NCBI GenBank assembly: GCA_021613335.1
Contig: JAJTWR010000172.1
Location: 1-64,000 of the forward strand
Source: Whitmania pigra
Lineage: Eukaryota > Annelida > Clitellata > Hirudinida > Haemopidae
Direction: 5' to 3'
Length of the DNA: 64,000 bases
Part shown: positions 47,987 through 58,448 of the stretch, in pieces
Layout: each line of letters starts with the position of its first letter
How positions within the stretch are numbered: position 1 is the stretch's first letter
Made by a program: the position numbers and the translations under genes
The notes under the pieces: model-generated
Told to the model about the DNA's origin: nothing
What the model saw: only the letters and a program-made list of their open reading frames with translations
Databases searched by the model: none

Positions 47987-49128
47987 TGGCGTCATCGCCT
48001 CTTTTTACCTTGGGAATCGAGGAGGAATATCATCTGGTCGACCGGTCGAGCCGGGATCTGGCAATCGAACCGCCAGCGGCCTTGATGCAGCGCTGCAAGG
48101 CGCAGCTGGCCGAGCAGGTGAGCCCGGAATTTCTCAAAGCCCAAATTGAAGTCGGAACCCGGGTGCGCGACACTCTTGGCCAGGCGCGAGCCGATCTGGC
48201 ATTGCTGCGCCGTACGGTGGCCGATCTGGCTGGTGAATACGATCTGGCGCCCATTGCCGCCGCTACCCATCCATTTGCGCAGTGGAATGTCCAGAAACCG
48301 TCCGAGGGTCCACGCTACTCCGTTCTCGCGCGCGATCTGCAAATGGTCGGACGGCGGCTGGTCATTTGCGGTATGCATGTGCATATCGGCATCCAGGACC
48401 CGGATCTGCGCATCGATTTGATGAATCAGGCCAGCTATTTTCTGCCGCATCTTCTGGCCCTGTCCGCTTCCTCGCCCTTCTGGCGTGGAGCGGATACCGG
48501 CTTGAAGAGCTTTCGTTTGTCGGTTTTCAACGGCCTGCCGCGCACCGGCCTGCCAGAGCGTTTCGACAGCTGGGGCGAATATCAGCGCCATGTCCGCACC
48601 CTGATCGAGGCTGGGCTGATCGAGGACGCCAGCAATTTATGGTGGGATCTGCGCCCCTCAGCGCATTTTCCCACACTGGAACTGCGCATCACCGATATTC
48701 CGACCCGGCTGGACGATACCATTGCTTTGGCGGCTTTGTTTCGTTGTTTGCTGCGCATGCTGTGGCGCCTGCGTCGGGCCAATCAGCGTTGGCGGCTTTA
48801 TCCCCACATGCTGATCAACGAGAATCGCTGGCGAGCCCAACGCTATGGAACCGAGGAAGGTCTGGTCGATTTCGGCCGGGGTCAGATGGTGCCGATGGCC
48901 GATCTGGTTGAGGAATTGCTCGAAGAGCTGCGCGAGGACGCCGAATATTTCGGCTGCCATGCGGAGTTGGCGCGACTGCGCGCCATTGTTGCCGGCGGCA
49001 CGAGCGCTGACCGGCAGCGTCGGATCTACCGCCAAGCTTTGGCACAGGGCGTCAGCGATCATGACGCGCTGTGCGCGGTGGTTGATCATCTGATTGCCGA
49101 AACAATCGATAATTTAGATACTTCATAA
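47986..49128 (+). CDS. Carboxylate-amine ligase, YbdK family
   Basis: A 380-residue ATP-grasp-like enzyme of the glutamate-cysteine ligase type 2 group. [20 protein letters not shown] near the start, [56 protein letters not shown] and [17 protein letters not shown] are family hallmarks. YbdK has weak glutamate-cysteine ligase activity; the true substrate is uncertain. Confidence 0.9.
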   Translation: MASSPLFTLGIEEEYHLVDRSSRDLAIEPPAALMQRCKAQLAEQVSPEFLKAQIEVGTRVRDTLGQARADLALLRRTVADLAGEYDLAPIAAATHPFAQWNVQKPSEGPRYSVLARDLQMVGRRLVICGMHVHIGIQDPDLRIDLMNQASYFLPHLLALSASSPFWRGADTGLKSFRLSVFNGLPRTGLPERFDSWGEYQRHVRTLIEAGLIEDASNLWWDLRPSAHFPTLELRITDIPTRLDDTIALAALFRCLLRMLWRLRRANQRWRLYPHMLINENRWRAQRYGTEEGLVDFGRGQMVPMADLVEELLEELREDAEYFGCHAELARLRAIVAGGTSADRQRRIYRQALAQGVSDHDALCAVVDHLIAETIDNLDTS

Positions 49129-49339
49129 AAATTAGATAATCATTATATTATCATAATCCTCCCCGAGATCAGATCCCGGCTCCTGGGAAGTACGACCGGG
49201 CTTTTACCGACCTTTGTAGGTTTTTTTTTCGTTTCTTCTTTTCCGTTGCATTTGCTAAAACACATTTGCCGCTTACCTCACACAATAGGTTCGGCGTCGA
49301 CATTTGATAAAATCCTAAACTTAAGAAAGGTTTCCTACC
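49129..49339 (+). other. AT-rich intergenic region with possible terminator
   Basis: A short dyad (ACCT-TTGT-AGGT, about 49,210-49,221) followed by nine T residues could end the YbdK transcript. The rest is AT-rich and probably holds the hemerythrin gene promoter, with AAGAAAGG before ATG 49,340. Confidence 0.5.
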
Positions 49340-49768
49340 ATGATCAAGAAAACGCCAACTGCGCAATATCGTATCCAACATGAGGAATTGCTTACGCAGG
49401 CAACCCAGCTGTCCAATGCCATTGCTGACAATGTCTCCAGTTTGGATGCTCCCTCCATTCGCGCGCTTTTGTCCGCTATCGCCGGCAAATTGCGCACTCA
49501 TCTGGCAATAGAAGATAATTCTCTCTACCCAAGACTATTGAAACATAACGATGAGAAAATAAGAAAAACAGCTTTCAGCTTTCAGCAGGAAATGGGACAC
49601 ATCCGAACCGCATTCGACGAGTATCTGCGCCGGTGGCCGAACCTAGAGATTCTTGCCGATCCGCAGGGTTTTCGCCGGGATACCCGCTCCTTACTCAGGA
49701 CTCTGCATGACCGCATCCGTCGTGAGGATAACCAGCTCTATCCGCTGTTGGATCGTATTGGCCTATGA
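49340..49768 (+). CDS. Hemerythrin HHE-domain protein
   Basis: A 142-residue four-helix protein. Iron-ligand residues appear in RIQHEELLTQA (His), LRTHLAIEDNSLYPRLL (His and Glu of HxxxE), FQQEMGHIRTAF (His) and LLRTLHDRIRREDNQLYPLL (His and Glu). Such proteins bind O2 or NO or serve in iron-sulfur repair. Composition is lower in GC than the following genes. Confidence 0.9.
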   Translation: MIKKTPTAQYRIQHEELLTQATQLSNAIADNVSSLDAPSIRALLSAIAGKLRTHLAIEDNSLYPRLLKHNDEKIRKTAFSFQQEMGHIRTAFDEYLRRWPNLEILADPQGFRRDTRSLLRTLHDRIRREDNQLYPLLDRIGL

Positions 49769-49826
49769 TCACTCCCTGAGGCGATACGCCTTAGGGGTAT
49801 CAAACTCTGTTCTCGATGCGGATCTC

Positions 49827-51062
49827 ATGTCACCATCAGCATGGGACACCGGGAGAGGGCATAAAAAAATCTATCGGATCGCCTGGCTGTCAGGGGCGAT
49901 TTTGGCGGTCGGCGGCGGCGCGTATGGTTTGGCGGACTATCTTGGGGCGTTGCCCCTGGCGTTCAGCCCGGCCCAGAACCAGGAGACGGCGGCTGGGGCC
50001 CCAAAGCCGCCGGTTAACGCTCGCGCCGTATCGGTGCTGGTGGATCGCGTGCGGCGGGCGGATATTCCAATCGAGATCGTTGCCGTTGGATCGGTGCAGG
50101 CATCGCAAAGCGTGTCGGTGCGTTCGCGCATCGATAGCGCCATCCTTCAGATCCATTTTTCCGAAGGCGACGAGGTTAAAGCCGGCGATGCGCTGTTCAG
50201 CCTGGATGCCCGCGCCATCGAAGCGCAGATCCGTCAGGCGGAGGCCAATTTGGCGCGCGATCGCGTTACCTTGAGCAATGCCACCCGCGATGCCAACCGT
50301 TATCAGTCCCTGGCGCGCTCGGATTTTGTCGCCCGGCAGAAGCTCGATGATGCGATGGCGCTGGTGCAATCGGCCGAAAACACCGTCAAGGCGAACGAGG
50401 CGAATGTCGAGGGGCTGAAGGTTCAACTCTCCTATACCCGCATCCTTGCCCCAATCGACGGACGAACCGGGCGCATCAATTTGACTAAAGGCAATATTGC
50501 GCGCGCAAATGAGGCAGCGCCACTCGTGGTGATCAATCAGATCAAACCGGTCAACCTGATCTTTGCTGTGCCGCAACGCTATTTTCCGCAGTTGCGCGCT
50601 GCCATCGCTGCCCGCGGCGTGACGCTGACAGCCGAGGCGCCAGGCAAGGGCCAGCTCGAAGGCGCTGTCGATTTCCTCGACAACAGCATCGATTCCAGCA
50701 GCGGCACGTTTCGAGTCAAGGCTCGTTTTGCCAACCCTGACGGCGCGCTGTGGCCTGGCATGTTCGTGCCGGTTACAGTGCGTCTTGGGGTTGAAGCCGG
50801 GGCGTTGATCGTGCCGAGCCAGACGGTGCAAAGCGGGCAGCAGGCGTCTTATCTCTATGTCGTCAAGCCGGACAACCAAGTGGAGCTGCGCCCGGTTACC
50901 GTCTTGCGTTATGCCGGCGAACGGGCGGTGATCGGGTCCGGGGTGCAGGAAGGCGAAATGGTGGTGGTCGAAGGCCAGATGCGCTTGTTTCCGGGCGCCA
51001 GAATTGAGCCGCGCACTCCGCCGGTCCGCGCTTCCTGGCCGCAATCGAGACAAGCGCCATGA
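49827..51062 (+). CDS. RND efflux periplasmic adaptor (membrane fusion) protein
   Basis: A 411-residue MexE/AcrA-type adaptor. An N-terminal hydrophobic anchor (IAWLSGAILAVGGGAYGLAD) is followed by the barrel and lipoyl pieces IVAVGSVQASQSVSVRSRID and IHFSEGDEVKAGDALFSLDA, a coiled coil near residues 120-185, and LSYTRILAPIDGRTGRINLT. It overlaps the RND pump gene by 4 bases. ATG 49,827 was chosen because upstream codons overlap the hemerythrin gene. No outer-membrane channel gene is adjacent. Confidence 0.9.
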   Translation: MSPSAWDTGRGHKKIYRIAWLSGAILAVGGGAYGLADYLGALPLAFSPAQNQETAAGAPKPPVNARAVSVLVDRVRRADIPIEIVAVGSVQASQSVSVRSRIDSAILQIHFSEGDEVKAGDALFSLDARAIEAQIRQAEANLARDRVTLSNATRDANRYQSLARSDFVARQKLDDAMALVQSAENTVKANEANVEGLKVQLSYTRILAPIDGRTGRINLTKGNIARANEAAPLVVINQIKPVNLIFAVPQRYFPQLRAAIAARGVTLTAEAPGKGQLEGAVDFLDNSIDSSSGTFRVKARFANPDGALWPGMFVPVTVRLGVEAGALIVPSQTVQSGQQASYLYVVKPDNQVELRPVTVLRYAGERAVIGSGVQEGEMVVVEGQMRLFPGARIEPRTPPVRASWPQSRQAP

Positions 51063-54000
51063 ACTTGTCCGAAGTCTGTATCCGCCGTCCGGTCATGACC
51101 ACCTTGCTGATGGCGGCATTGTCGCTGTTTGGGATCGTTGGCTACCGGCAATTACCGGTTGCCGCTTTGCCGCGCACCGATGCGCCGACCATCTCGGTGG
51201 AAGCGCAGCTTGCCGGCGCCAGCCCGCAAACCATGGCGGTGTCGGTGGCAACGCCGCTGGAACGGCAATTTTCCACCATTGCCGGAATCGCCTCGATCTC
51301 GTCGCGCTCCACCTTGGGGCAAACCCAGGTTACTCTGCAATTCGACCTCAACCGGAATATCGATGCCGCCGCTCAGGATGTGCAATCGGCGATTTCCGCT
51401 GCGCAACGCCGCCTGCCCAAGGAAATGACCGCTCCCCCCTCGTTTCGCAAGGTCAACCCGGCAGACGATCCGATTCTGTTTTTATCGCTGAACTCCGACA
51501 CCTTGCCCTTATACCAGATCCATGAATACGCCGATACGGCGATTGCCCAGCGCTTGTCGACCTTGTCCGGCGTGGCGCAGGTGCTGATCTATGGCGGCCA
51601 GAAATATGCCGTGCGGGTCCAGACCGACCCGGAGGCCATGGCGGCGCGCAACATCGCCATCGAGGAGGTGCAAAAAGCCCTGAGCGCTGCAAGCTCGATT
51701 TCGCCGCTTGGCATATTGTCGGGCCCGCGGCAGCAATTCGTTCTGCAAACCGCTGACCCGCCGGTCGATGCCGCCAGCTTTCGTTCCCTGATCGTTGCCT
51801 GGCACGATGGCGCGCCGGTCAGGTTGGACGATATCGCCAGGATCGTCGATTCGGTGGAAAATGACAAGATCGCCACCTGGTATAATGGCAAGAGAGCAAT
51901 CATGCTGGCCGTTCGACGCCAGCATGACGCCAATACCGTCGAGATCGTCGATGCGATAAAAGATCTGCTGCCAGCTTTTCGCGCCGATCTGCCGCCGACA
52001 ATCGAACTGAATATCCTGAACGATCGCTCGGTTTCGATCCGCGCTTCGGTCAAGGAGGTTGAATTCACCCTTGGCCTGACGGTGGCGCTGGTCGTTCTGG
52101 TGATTTTTTTGTTCTTGCGCAAGGCATCGGCAACGCTGATCCCGGCGCTGGCTTTGCCCTTTTCGCTGATCGGCGCCTTTGCCGGCATGTATCTTCTGGA
52201 TTTCAGCTTGAACAATATGTCCTTGATGGCGCTGCCGCTCGCGGTTGGCTTTGTCGTCGATGACGCGATCGTCATGCTGGAAAACATTGTCCGCCATATC
52301 GAAAAGGGCCTGTCCCCCTTTGAGGCGGCAATCAAGGGGGCCAGGGAAATTGGCTTTACCATCGTCTCCATCACCGTGTCGCTGGTGGCGGTGTTCATCC
52401 CGATTTTGTTCATGCAGGATGTGCTCGGGCGGTTGTTTCGCGAATTCGCCATTACCATCAGCCTGGCGATCCTGATTTCCGGCTTTGTCTCGCTGACCTT
52501 GACCCCGATGATGTGCAGCCGCTTCTTGCGTTTGCAGCGCGCCGACGACCGCGAAGGCCGGTTGAGCCGCCTGCTGGAAGCCGGATTTTTGGCCATGCTC
52601 AAAGGCTATGCGCTAAGCCTGCGTTTCACCTTGAAGCATAAACGCGGCGTCTTGCTGCTTACCCTGGCGTCCGTTGGCGGCGCCATCTGGGGCTATAGCG
52701 CCATGCCCAAGGGGTTTTTCCCGATCGACGATACCGGTCTGATCCGCGTTTGGCTGGAAGGACCGCAGGATATCAGTTTTCCGGCGATGGCCGAACTGCA
52801 GGAGATCGTTGCCAGCCTCATCGGTCAGCACCCGGATGTCGAGGTGGTCAATTCAACGGCTGGCGCGGGGGGAAGCAATAACGGCTTTATTTTTGTCGGG
52901 CTGAAACCCAAAGGCTTGAGAGAAAAACAGACTGATATTCTTCAGATCGTCCAGCAGTTGCGCTTGCGCGCGGCCGACGTGCCGGGAATCGACGTTCGCC
53001 TGTCGCCCATCCCAAGCTTAACGATCGCCGGGGCGACGCAAGGATCGGGCGGTTTGTATCAATATATCGTTCAAGGCCAAAATCTGGACAAGCTCTACGA
53101 ATGGGCGCCGCAGTTGGAGATGCGTTTGCGCAAAATCCCGATTTTTCTGGATGTTTCGAGCAATTTACAGATCCGTTTGCCTGTTGCAAGGGTGACGATC
53201 GATCGCGATCGCGCCAACAGCTTGAATGTAGCCGCCGATCAGATTCGCGCCAGCCTTTATGGCGCGTTTGGCGGTCGCGAGGCGGCAACCATCTATGGGG
53301 CGACCAATCATTATCAGATCGTTCTGGAAACCGACCCGCGCTACCGGCAGGATCTGGAGGGATTGAACCGCCTGCACGTTCGCTCCGCCAGCGGTTCTCT
53401 GGTATCGCTTGCCTCCTTGACCACGGTGACGCGCGCAACCGGTCCGCTCTCGGTCAACCGGCTGGGGCAAGCGCCGGCCGTTACCGTGTCGTTCAGCTTA
53501 GCGCCTGGCGTGCCGCTTGGCCAGGCGGTTGAGCAGATCCGCCAGGTTGAACGCGACATCGGCTTGCCGGCAAGTTTGACTACCTCGTTTCAAGGCAGCG
53601 CCCAGGCTTTCGAGAAATCGACCCGCGATCTGCCGATCCTGCTGCTTGTCGCCATGGCGGTGATCTACATCGTTCTGGGTATGCTCTATGAAAGCTTCAT
53701 CCACCCGATCACCATCTTGTCGGGTCTGCCGGCGGCGGGGTTGGGAGCCTTGATCGCGCTGTGGCTGTTCAATATGGATCTCAGCGTCATCGCGGTCATC
53801 GGCATCGTCATGCTGATCGGCATCGTCAAGAAAAACGCCATCATGATGATCGATTTCGCCATCGCTGAGCGGACCAATGGCGAAACCGACGCCGAGCGAG
53901 CGATCCTCAACGCCTGTTCTCTGCGTTTTCGACCGATCATGATGACCACCATGGCTGCGATCATGGGGGCGTTACCCATCGCCCTGGGTCATGGGGCCGG

Positions 54001-54145
54001 CGCCGAATTGCGCCAGCCGCTCGGTATCGCGGTGGTTGGCGGGCTAATTCTGTCGCAGCTATTGACGCTTTATATCACCCCGGTCCTCTATATCTATTTC
54101 GAAAATCTGGCTCCGACGGCGCGTCGGAAAAGCGCCCGCCCGTAG
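51059..54145 (+). CDS. RND multidrug efflux transporter (AcrB/MexF-like)
   Basis: A 1028-residue inner-membrane pump with 12 helices and two large periplasmic loops. NLSEVCIRRPVMTTLLMAAL starts helix 1. The proton-relay Asp pair is in LPLAVGFVVDDAIVMLENIV, and the second half repeats it as VIGIVMLIGIVKKNAIMMID with its Lys. Normal family length, no break. Likely exports hydrophobic drugs or metabolites together with the adaptor upstream. Confidence 0.93.
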   Translation: MNLSEVCIRRPVMTTLLMAALSLFGIVGYRQLPVAALPRTDAPTISVEAQLAGASPQTMAVSVATPLERQFSTIAGIASISSRSTLGQTQVTLQFDLNRNIDAAAQDVQSAISAAQRRLPKEMTAPPSFRKVNPADDPILFLSLNSDTLPLYQIHEYADTAIAQRLSTLSGVAQVLIYGGQKYAVRVQTDPEAMAARNIAIEEVQKALSAASSISPLGILSGPRQQFVLQTADPPVDAASFRSLIVAWHDGAPVRLDDIARIVDSVENDKIATWYNGKRAIMLAVRRQHDANTVEIVDAIKDLLPAFRADLPPTIELNILNDRSVSIRASVKEVEFTLGLTVALVVLVIFLFLRKASATLIPALALPFSLIGAFAGMYLLDFSLNNMSLMALPLAVGFVVDDAIVMLENIVRHIEKGLSPFEAAIKGAREIGFTIVSITVSLVAVFIPILFMQDVLGRLFREFAITISLAILISGFVSLTLTPMMCSRFLRLQRADDREGRLSRLLEAGFLAMLKGYALSLRFTLKHKRGVLLLTLASVGGAIWGYSAMPKGFFPIDDTGLIRVWLEGPQDISFPAMAELQEIVASLIGQHPDVEVVNSTAGAGGSNNGFIFVGLKPKGLREKQTDILQIVQQLRLRAADVPGIDVRLSPIPSLTIAGATQGSGGLYQYIVQGQNLDKLYEWAPQLEMRLRKIPIFLDVSSNLQIRLPVARVTIDRDRANSLNVAADQIRASLYGAFGGREAATIYGATNHYQIVLETDPRYRQDLEGLNRLHVRSASGSLVSLASLTTVTRATGPLSVNRLGQAPAVTVSFSLAPGVPLGQAVEQIRQVERDIGLPASLTTSFQGSAQAFEKSTRDLPILLLVAMAVIYIVLGMLYESFIHPITILSGLPAAGLGALIALWLFNMDLSVIAVIGIVMLIGIVKKNAIMMIDFAIAERTNGETDAERAILNACSLRFRPIMMTTMAAIMGALPIALGHGAGAELRQPLGIAVVGGLILSQLLTLYITPVLYIYFENLAPTARRKSARP

Positions 54146-54159
54146 CCGCCCGTAGCCGA

Positions 54160-54993
54160 TCAGGCTGCCCGCGCACCGGTATGGAGGATCGTGCCGACAT
54201 GCTCGCCGCGCAATGCCCGGGTCAGGCGTCCTGGTTTCAAGCCATTTATCAACTGCACCCGCTTTAGATGGCGGGCGGTGGCCATCGCTTCGACCAATGC
54301 CGGATCGAAGGGGAGCGTCGCGCGATGGCTTGCCAAATCGGCAAGGCCGATCTCGGGCAGCAATTGCGCTTGTTCATCGCCCGGGTCGTTGGGATCGGCG
54401 GTGTAAACCCCATCGACATCCTCAACGATGGTCAAGCCGGCGGCTCCCAAGGCGTCGGCCAGCAGAAAAGCGCCGGCATCGGCGCGATGATAGGGCAGGC
54501 GCGAAAGCGGAAACTCATGATGGCCATAGGGGGGGAAAGCGCTGCTGACCACCGCGCGCGCGGCGCAAAGATGAATGGCCAATTGGTTGGCAACGGTCGG
54601 GTGTTCGAGATAAGAAACCCCGTCCGACGCCAGCAGGGCGGCAAGGATATGGCCGTTCTGCCCGGCCTCGTTGGCGGCAAGCGGCGAGAGCGAACCGACC
54701 GGCAAACCCAGATCCAAGCCGACGCTGTAAAGATGGCGGGCGCGAATGCCGGCGCCGGTCAAAATCAACAACCGGTGTTCGGGTAGAATTGAACGGATTT
54801 CCTCGACGAGCGGCAGAATCGCTTTGGCTCCGCGATCCATGATCGACGCGCCGCCGATCTTGATCGCCTGCAGCCAGGGCAGCAGGCGGATCGGGCGCTT
54901 GCCGGCGACCGGGCGGGTCAGATCGCCATCTTGCAGGGTCTGGCGAGCCAAAGGCGAGGCGACATGCTTGATGTCATTGTGAGAGTGCGACAT
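54160..54993 (-). CDS. mosA: Molybdenum storage protein subunit alpha
   Basis: A 277-residue uridylate-kinase-fold subunit of the Azotobacter-type Mo storage protein, which holds polyoxomolybdate clusters in an alpha3beta3 cage at the cost of ATP. Blocks: [100 protein letters not shown] and [20 protein letters not shown]. It is transcribed after mosB, 12 bases away. Elsewhere it accompanies nitrogen fixation, but no nif gene is in the window. Confidence 0.92.
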   Translation of the reverse strand: MSHSHNDIKHVASPLARQTLQDGDLTRPVAGKRPIRLLPWLQAIKIGGASIMDRGAKAILPLVEEIRSILPEHRLLILTGAGIRARHLYSVGLDLGLPVGSLSPLAANEAGQNGHILAALLASDGVSYLEHPTVANQLAIHLCAARAVVSSAFPPYGHHEFPLSRLPYHRADAGAFLLADALGAAGLTIVEDVDGVYTADPNDPGDEQAQLLPEIGLADLASHRATLPFDPALVEAMATARHLKRVQLINGLKPGRLTRALRGEHVGTILHTGARAA

Positions 54994-55005
54994 GGTCGAT
55001 AATCC

Positions 55006-55817
55006 TTAGCGCGCGGTGATGATGGTGCCGACAGCCTCGCCGGCCAGCGCCCGGGTCAGATTGCCGGGAACCAGACCGTTGACGATCTGAACCTGGCGAA
55101 CATGGCGCGCGGATTCGAGCAGATCGAGCACGGGGAACTCGAGGATCGAATCCTGCAACCCCCTGCTTTTCATCTCCTGCACGGAAATTTTGTCAATAAA
55201 GACGGCATTTTTCGCGGTTTTGGGGTTGGCGGTGTAAAGCCCGTCCTCATCCTTGACATAGATCATCGCCCGGCAGCCGAACTGTTCGGCGACCAGAAAG
55301 CACCGGCATCGGTGCGATAAGGCGGGATCACCCCTTCGGCGGCCGGGCGCATCCACAATGCGTAGGGCGGCATCCCGCTGAAAATGACGGCATGGATTTC
55401 CGGCAAGCTCAGCGGCACGACCGACAAGCCGGCATCCTCGACCGCCGGGATACCGTATTTGGCCAATAAATCCCCCAGCATGGCGGCGTTTTGCCGGGCG
55501 ACCGAGGAACCAAGCTGCGCCAACACGCCCGCTGGCAGATCGAGATCGGCGGCGATGGAATAAAGATGCCGGGCGCGGGTGCCGGCGCCGGTGCCAATCA
55601 GAAGCTTATGCGTCTTGCGGGCGGCGACGATTTCATCGATCAGCGGATAAAGAGCTGCCCGGCCGCGGTCGATGATGCTTTGTCCGCCGATTTTCAGCAC
55701 CGTTGCCTCTGGCAGGATACGATAGTCGGATGCCGTTTGCGTGGCGGCGAGAAGCCGCGCATCCGACAAAGAATGCTGCATCAAGAGCGTTTGCAGCTCT
55801 TGTGTCACATTGGCCAT
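55006..55817 (-). pseudogene. mosB: Molybdenum storage protein subunit beta, frameshifted
   Basis: The 5' frame (from 55,817) reads MANVTQELQTLLMQHSLSDA, LPEATVLKIGGQSIIDRGRA, KLLIGTGAGTRARHLYSIAA and MRPAAEGVIPPYRTDAGAFW, then stops at 55,263. One base is lost near 55,294-55,297 (CTTTCTGGTCG where CTTTCCTGGTCG is expected). The next frame gives LVAEQFGCRAMIYVKDEDGL YTANPKTAKNAVFIDKISVQ (two pieces) and the normal end to 55,006. The two parts account for the whole 270-residue subunit. The break would abolish the beta subunit unless it is a sequencing error. Confidence 0.9.
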
Positions 55818-55911
55818 GAAAGATCCCTTCTGCCCGTTCGAAAGCTGGCAAGACTACCCCTTAAATCGCGCGCAAGGGATGTTTTTTTCGCTCTCGCCCA
55901 TCCCCGGTCGC

Positions 55912-56997
55912 TCAAACGGCAAAAACGGCGGTCAACCCCAGCCCGAACGAAGCGATGAAGGCGGACGACAGAAAGCCAAGCAGGAATGGCGCAGCGCCCT
56001 TGGCGCGCAATTTGGCGATATCGGTTTCCAGCCCCATCGCCTTTCCAAGGCAAACGGCCAACAGAAAACTGGCGGCAATCGCGATTGCGCGCTGAAGGTC
56101 CGCAGGCAGCCAATCGCGCTGTTGAGAGCGAGCGTGGCGATGAAACCGAACACGAACCAGGGACGGGAATCTTTGCCGCGCGCGATCTCTGCCGTTTGCC
56201 GGCGCATCTTGAACAGGCCAAGCGTCAGAATCAACGGCGCAAGCAGCATGACGCGGCTCAATTTGGCCACCGTACCGGCCTGGCCCGCAGCGTCGCCGCC
56301 CTGGAAAGCGGCGGCTACGGCTTGCGCTACTCATGAATCGTCGCCCCCATCCACAAGCCGTAAGTTTTGCGCTTCGAGCTCGAACGCGGTTGCCAGCGTC
56401 AGGCAACAGCAACATGGCCATCGTGCCGTATACCGTCACGCAGGCGATGGCATAAAGCCACGTCTTCGCTTCTGGCGCGCGCGTCACCGGTGTTGGCGGC
56501 AATGACCGCCGAAGCGCCGCAGATCGAGGTGCCGAGGCGATCAGCTCCGTGAGCCGCCGGTCGATTCCCAATAGCCGTCCGGCAAGATTGGTGAATACGA
56601 AGCTGGCGATAAGCGTGGTCACGATAATGGCAAAGCCGGTCGCGCCGATATTCATCACCTGCCAGACGGTCAGCATGCAGGCCCCGCAGAGAACGATGGC
56701 AAAGCGCAGGAACGCGCCGTAAGGAAAAAACGATCCCGATCCTGGCCGATGGAATCGGCCCGACATGGCTCGCAGCGCCACGCCAAGCGCCATGGCGATC
56801 AGCAGCGGGCTGAGAGCGGCAATACCCGACAAACCTTGCAGGATGACGCTGTCGCGGCAATGGCGGAAGTGAGCGCCAATCCAGGAAGACGGTCGAAAAA
56901 ACAGCGGCATGAAACCGTTGCGCGCCTCTCTTAAGACGTGCGGATCGTCTTTTCGTTCGGCGTCAAGGCGCGGGTGAACCGTCATCGCGAAACCCAC
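55912..56997 (-). pseudogene. YeiH-family membrane protein, multiply frameshifted
   Basis: Pieces of a YeiH-type putative sulfate exporter (10 or so helices): GLSGIAALSPLLIAMALGVA, RFAIVLCGACMLTVWQVMNI, TGFAIIVTTLIASFVFTNLA, GRLLGIDRRLTELIASAPRS, then frame changes, LSRVMLLAPLILTLGLFKMR in another frame, and RAKGAAPFLLGFLSSAFIAS FGLG at the end. At least three shifts are needed to read through, so this is a genuine pseudogene. A divergent broken LysR gene sits 96 bases away, as yeiE does beside yeiH. Confidence 0.85.
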
Positions 56998-57093
56998 ATG
57001 GTAAACGAGCCATTACAGGATTGCTGGTTTTAACGATAAGTCAAACGTGTTATTTTTATTGAAATAATCGATTTTTTCGATGAAGAGGCTGAA

Positions 57094-57950
57094 ATGACCC
57101 TCGAGCAGCTACGGATTTTTCTCGCGGTTGCACAAACCGAGCACATCACCCGGGCTGCCGACGCCCTCAATTTGACCCAATCGGCGGTCAGCGCGTCGAT
57201 CGCGGCATTGGAAGCGGCCCATGGGGTCCTGCTGTTTGACCGCATCGGGCGCCGGATCGCCCTGACCCAGGCAGGCCGCCTGTTCGTTGCCGAGCGCAAG
57301 CCGTGCTCGCCCGCGCCGAAACCGCGCGCCTGGCCTTGAGCGACTGGAACCGCGACACGATGGGGCGGGTGCGCATTCATGCTAGCCAGACGGTTGCCAG
57401 CTACTGGCTGCCGCCGCGCCTGGTTCGTATGCAGGAAGAGCATCCAAGGTTGAAATTGCTTTGACGGTTGGCAATACCGCCCAGGTGACGCGCGCGTTGC
57501 TGGACGGCGCTGCCGATCTTGGCGTTGTCGAGGGAAGCGTGGCGCAACCGGACCTTGCCGCCTGCACTGTTGCCGAGGATGAGATGGCGCTGGTCATTAG
57601 CGCACGGCACCCGCTGGCCGGGCGTCGATCCATTCCCTCTGGCGATTATTGCGCGCTGCGCTGGATTTTGCGTGAGGCCGGTTCGGGCACGCGCGCCGGT
57701 TTCGAGGCGCATCTGACCCGGCATGGTGTATCGTTGAAACAGCTAAAGGTTGTTCTGGAATTTCCCTCCAACGAGTCCGCGCTAGCGGCGGTGATCGCAG
57801 GCGACGGCGTCAGCGCGCTCTCCAGGCGAAGCGGTGGCGCTGGCGGTTGCCGCCGGTCAGGCGCATGCGCTGCATATCGGCGATATGCAGCGCTCTTTCA
57901 CCGCCCTGTTACACAACCAGCGCCACCATACCCGCGCGACGATGCGCTGA
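57094..57950 (+). pseudogene. LysR-type regulator (YeiE-like position), multiply frameshifted
   Basis: The HTH is intact at the start (MTLEQLRIFLAVAQTEHITR AADALNLTQSAVSASIAALE), but the frame breaks near 57,300. VLARAETARLALSDWNRDTM GRVRIHASQTVASYWLPPRL follows in a second frame, broken again near 57,460, and RALLDGAADLGVVEGSVAQP, WILREAGSGTRAGFEAHLTR in a third. A last shift near 57,825 leads to AVALAVAAGQAHALHIGDMQ. It is divergent from the YeiH remnant, its likely former target, and both have decayed. Confidence 0.85.
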
Positions 57951-57969
57951 TGGCGTTATTGGCCGGTTC

Positions 57970-58448
57970 TCAGGCGGGCAAGGTCAAAAACAGGAGCGCG
58001 CTTGCCTCGTAGAGATGGGGAAGCGGGGCGATCGCTGGTTCCAGCGTGAAACGCGGCAGCGGGCGGTGGCAAGCGATGGCGCATTGCCCTTCGAGAAATT
58101 CCTGATCGTCAATGCTGTAGCCGCGTTCCTCGATCAGCGCGTATTCGCGTTCAAGGGCTGAAATGTCGGTCAGGGTATTGGGCGTAAAGCGCTTCATCTC
58201 CAAAATGCTCAGAATACGTCGGCGCGGCCCCGGTTGCATGGCGGATAAAAACAGCTTGCCGCTTGCCGTACAATGGATTGGAACCCGTGAACCGCTCTCC
58301 AGATGGATGCGCAACGGCCATTGCGCTTCGACGCGGTCGAGATACATGACCTGAGCGCCCGCACAGGTAGCGAAATTGCAAATTTCGCCGGCGCGCTCGA
58401 ACAACCGTTCGAGAGGGCCGGCCGCTCGCTGCTGACCGAATTGGCAAA
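57970..58448 (-). pseudogene. IclR-family regulator, effector domain only, cut by IS5
   Basis: About 155 residues of the IclR ligand-binding domain: RAGEICNFATCAGAQVMYLD, SGSRVPIHCTASGKLFLSAM, LEREYALIEERGYSIDDQEF, LEGQCAIACHRPLP. The HTH half should lie on the far side of the IS5 copy (minus-strand upstream, beyond 59,710), but nothing like it is seen there. The gene was interrupted by the insertion and its 5' part lost. Confidence 0.82.

Noticed and set aside
49129..49339. Origin of replication or attachment site in the AT-rich gap
   Set aside because: No DnaA-box cluster, iterons or direct repeats; a simple intergenic promoter/terminator region explains it.
54120..54160. Tandem CCGCCCGTAG duplication at the end of the RND pump gene
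   Set aside because: Only two copies, giving a redundant stop; no sign of function.
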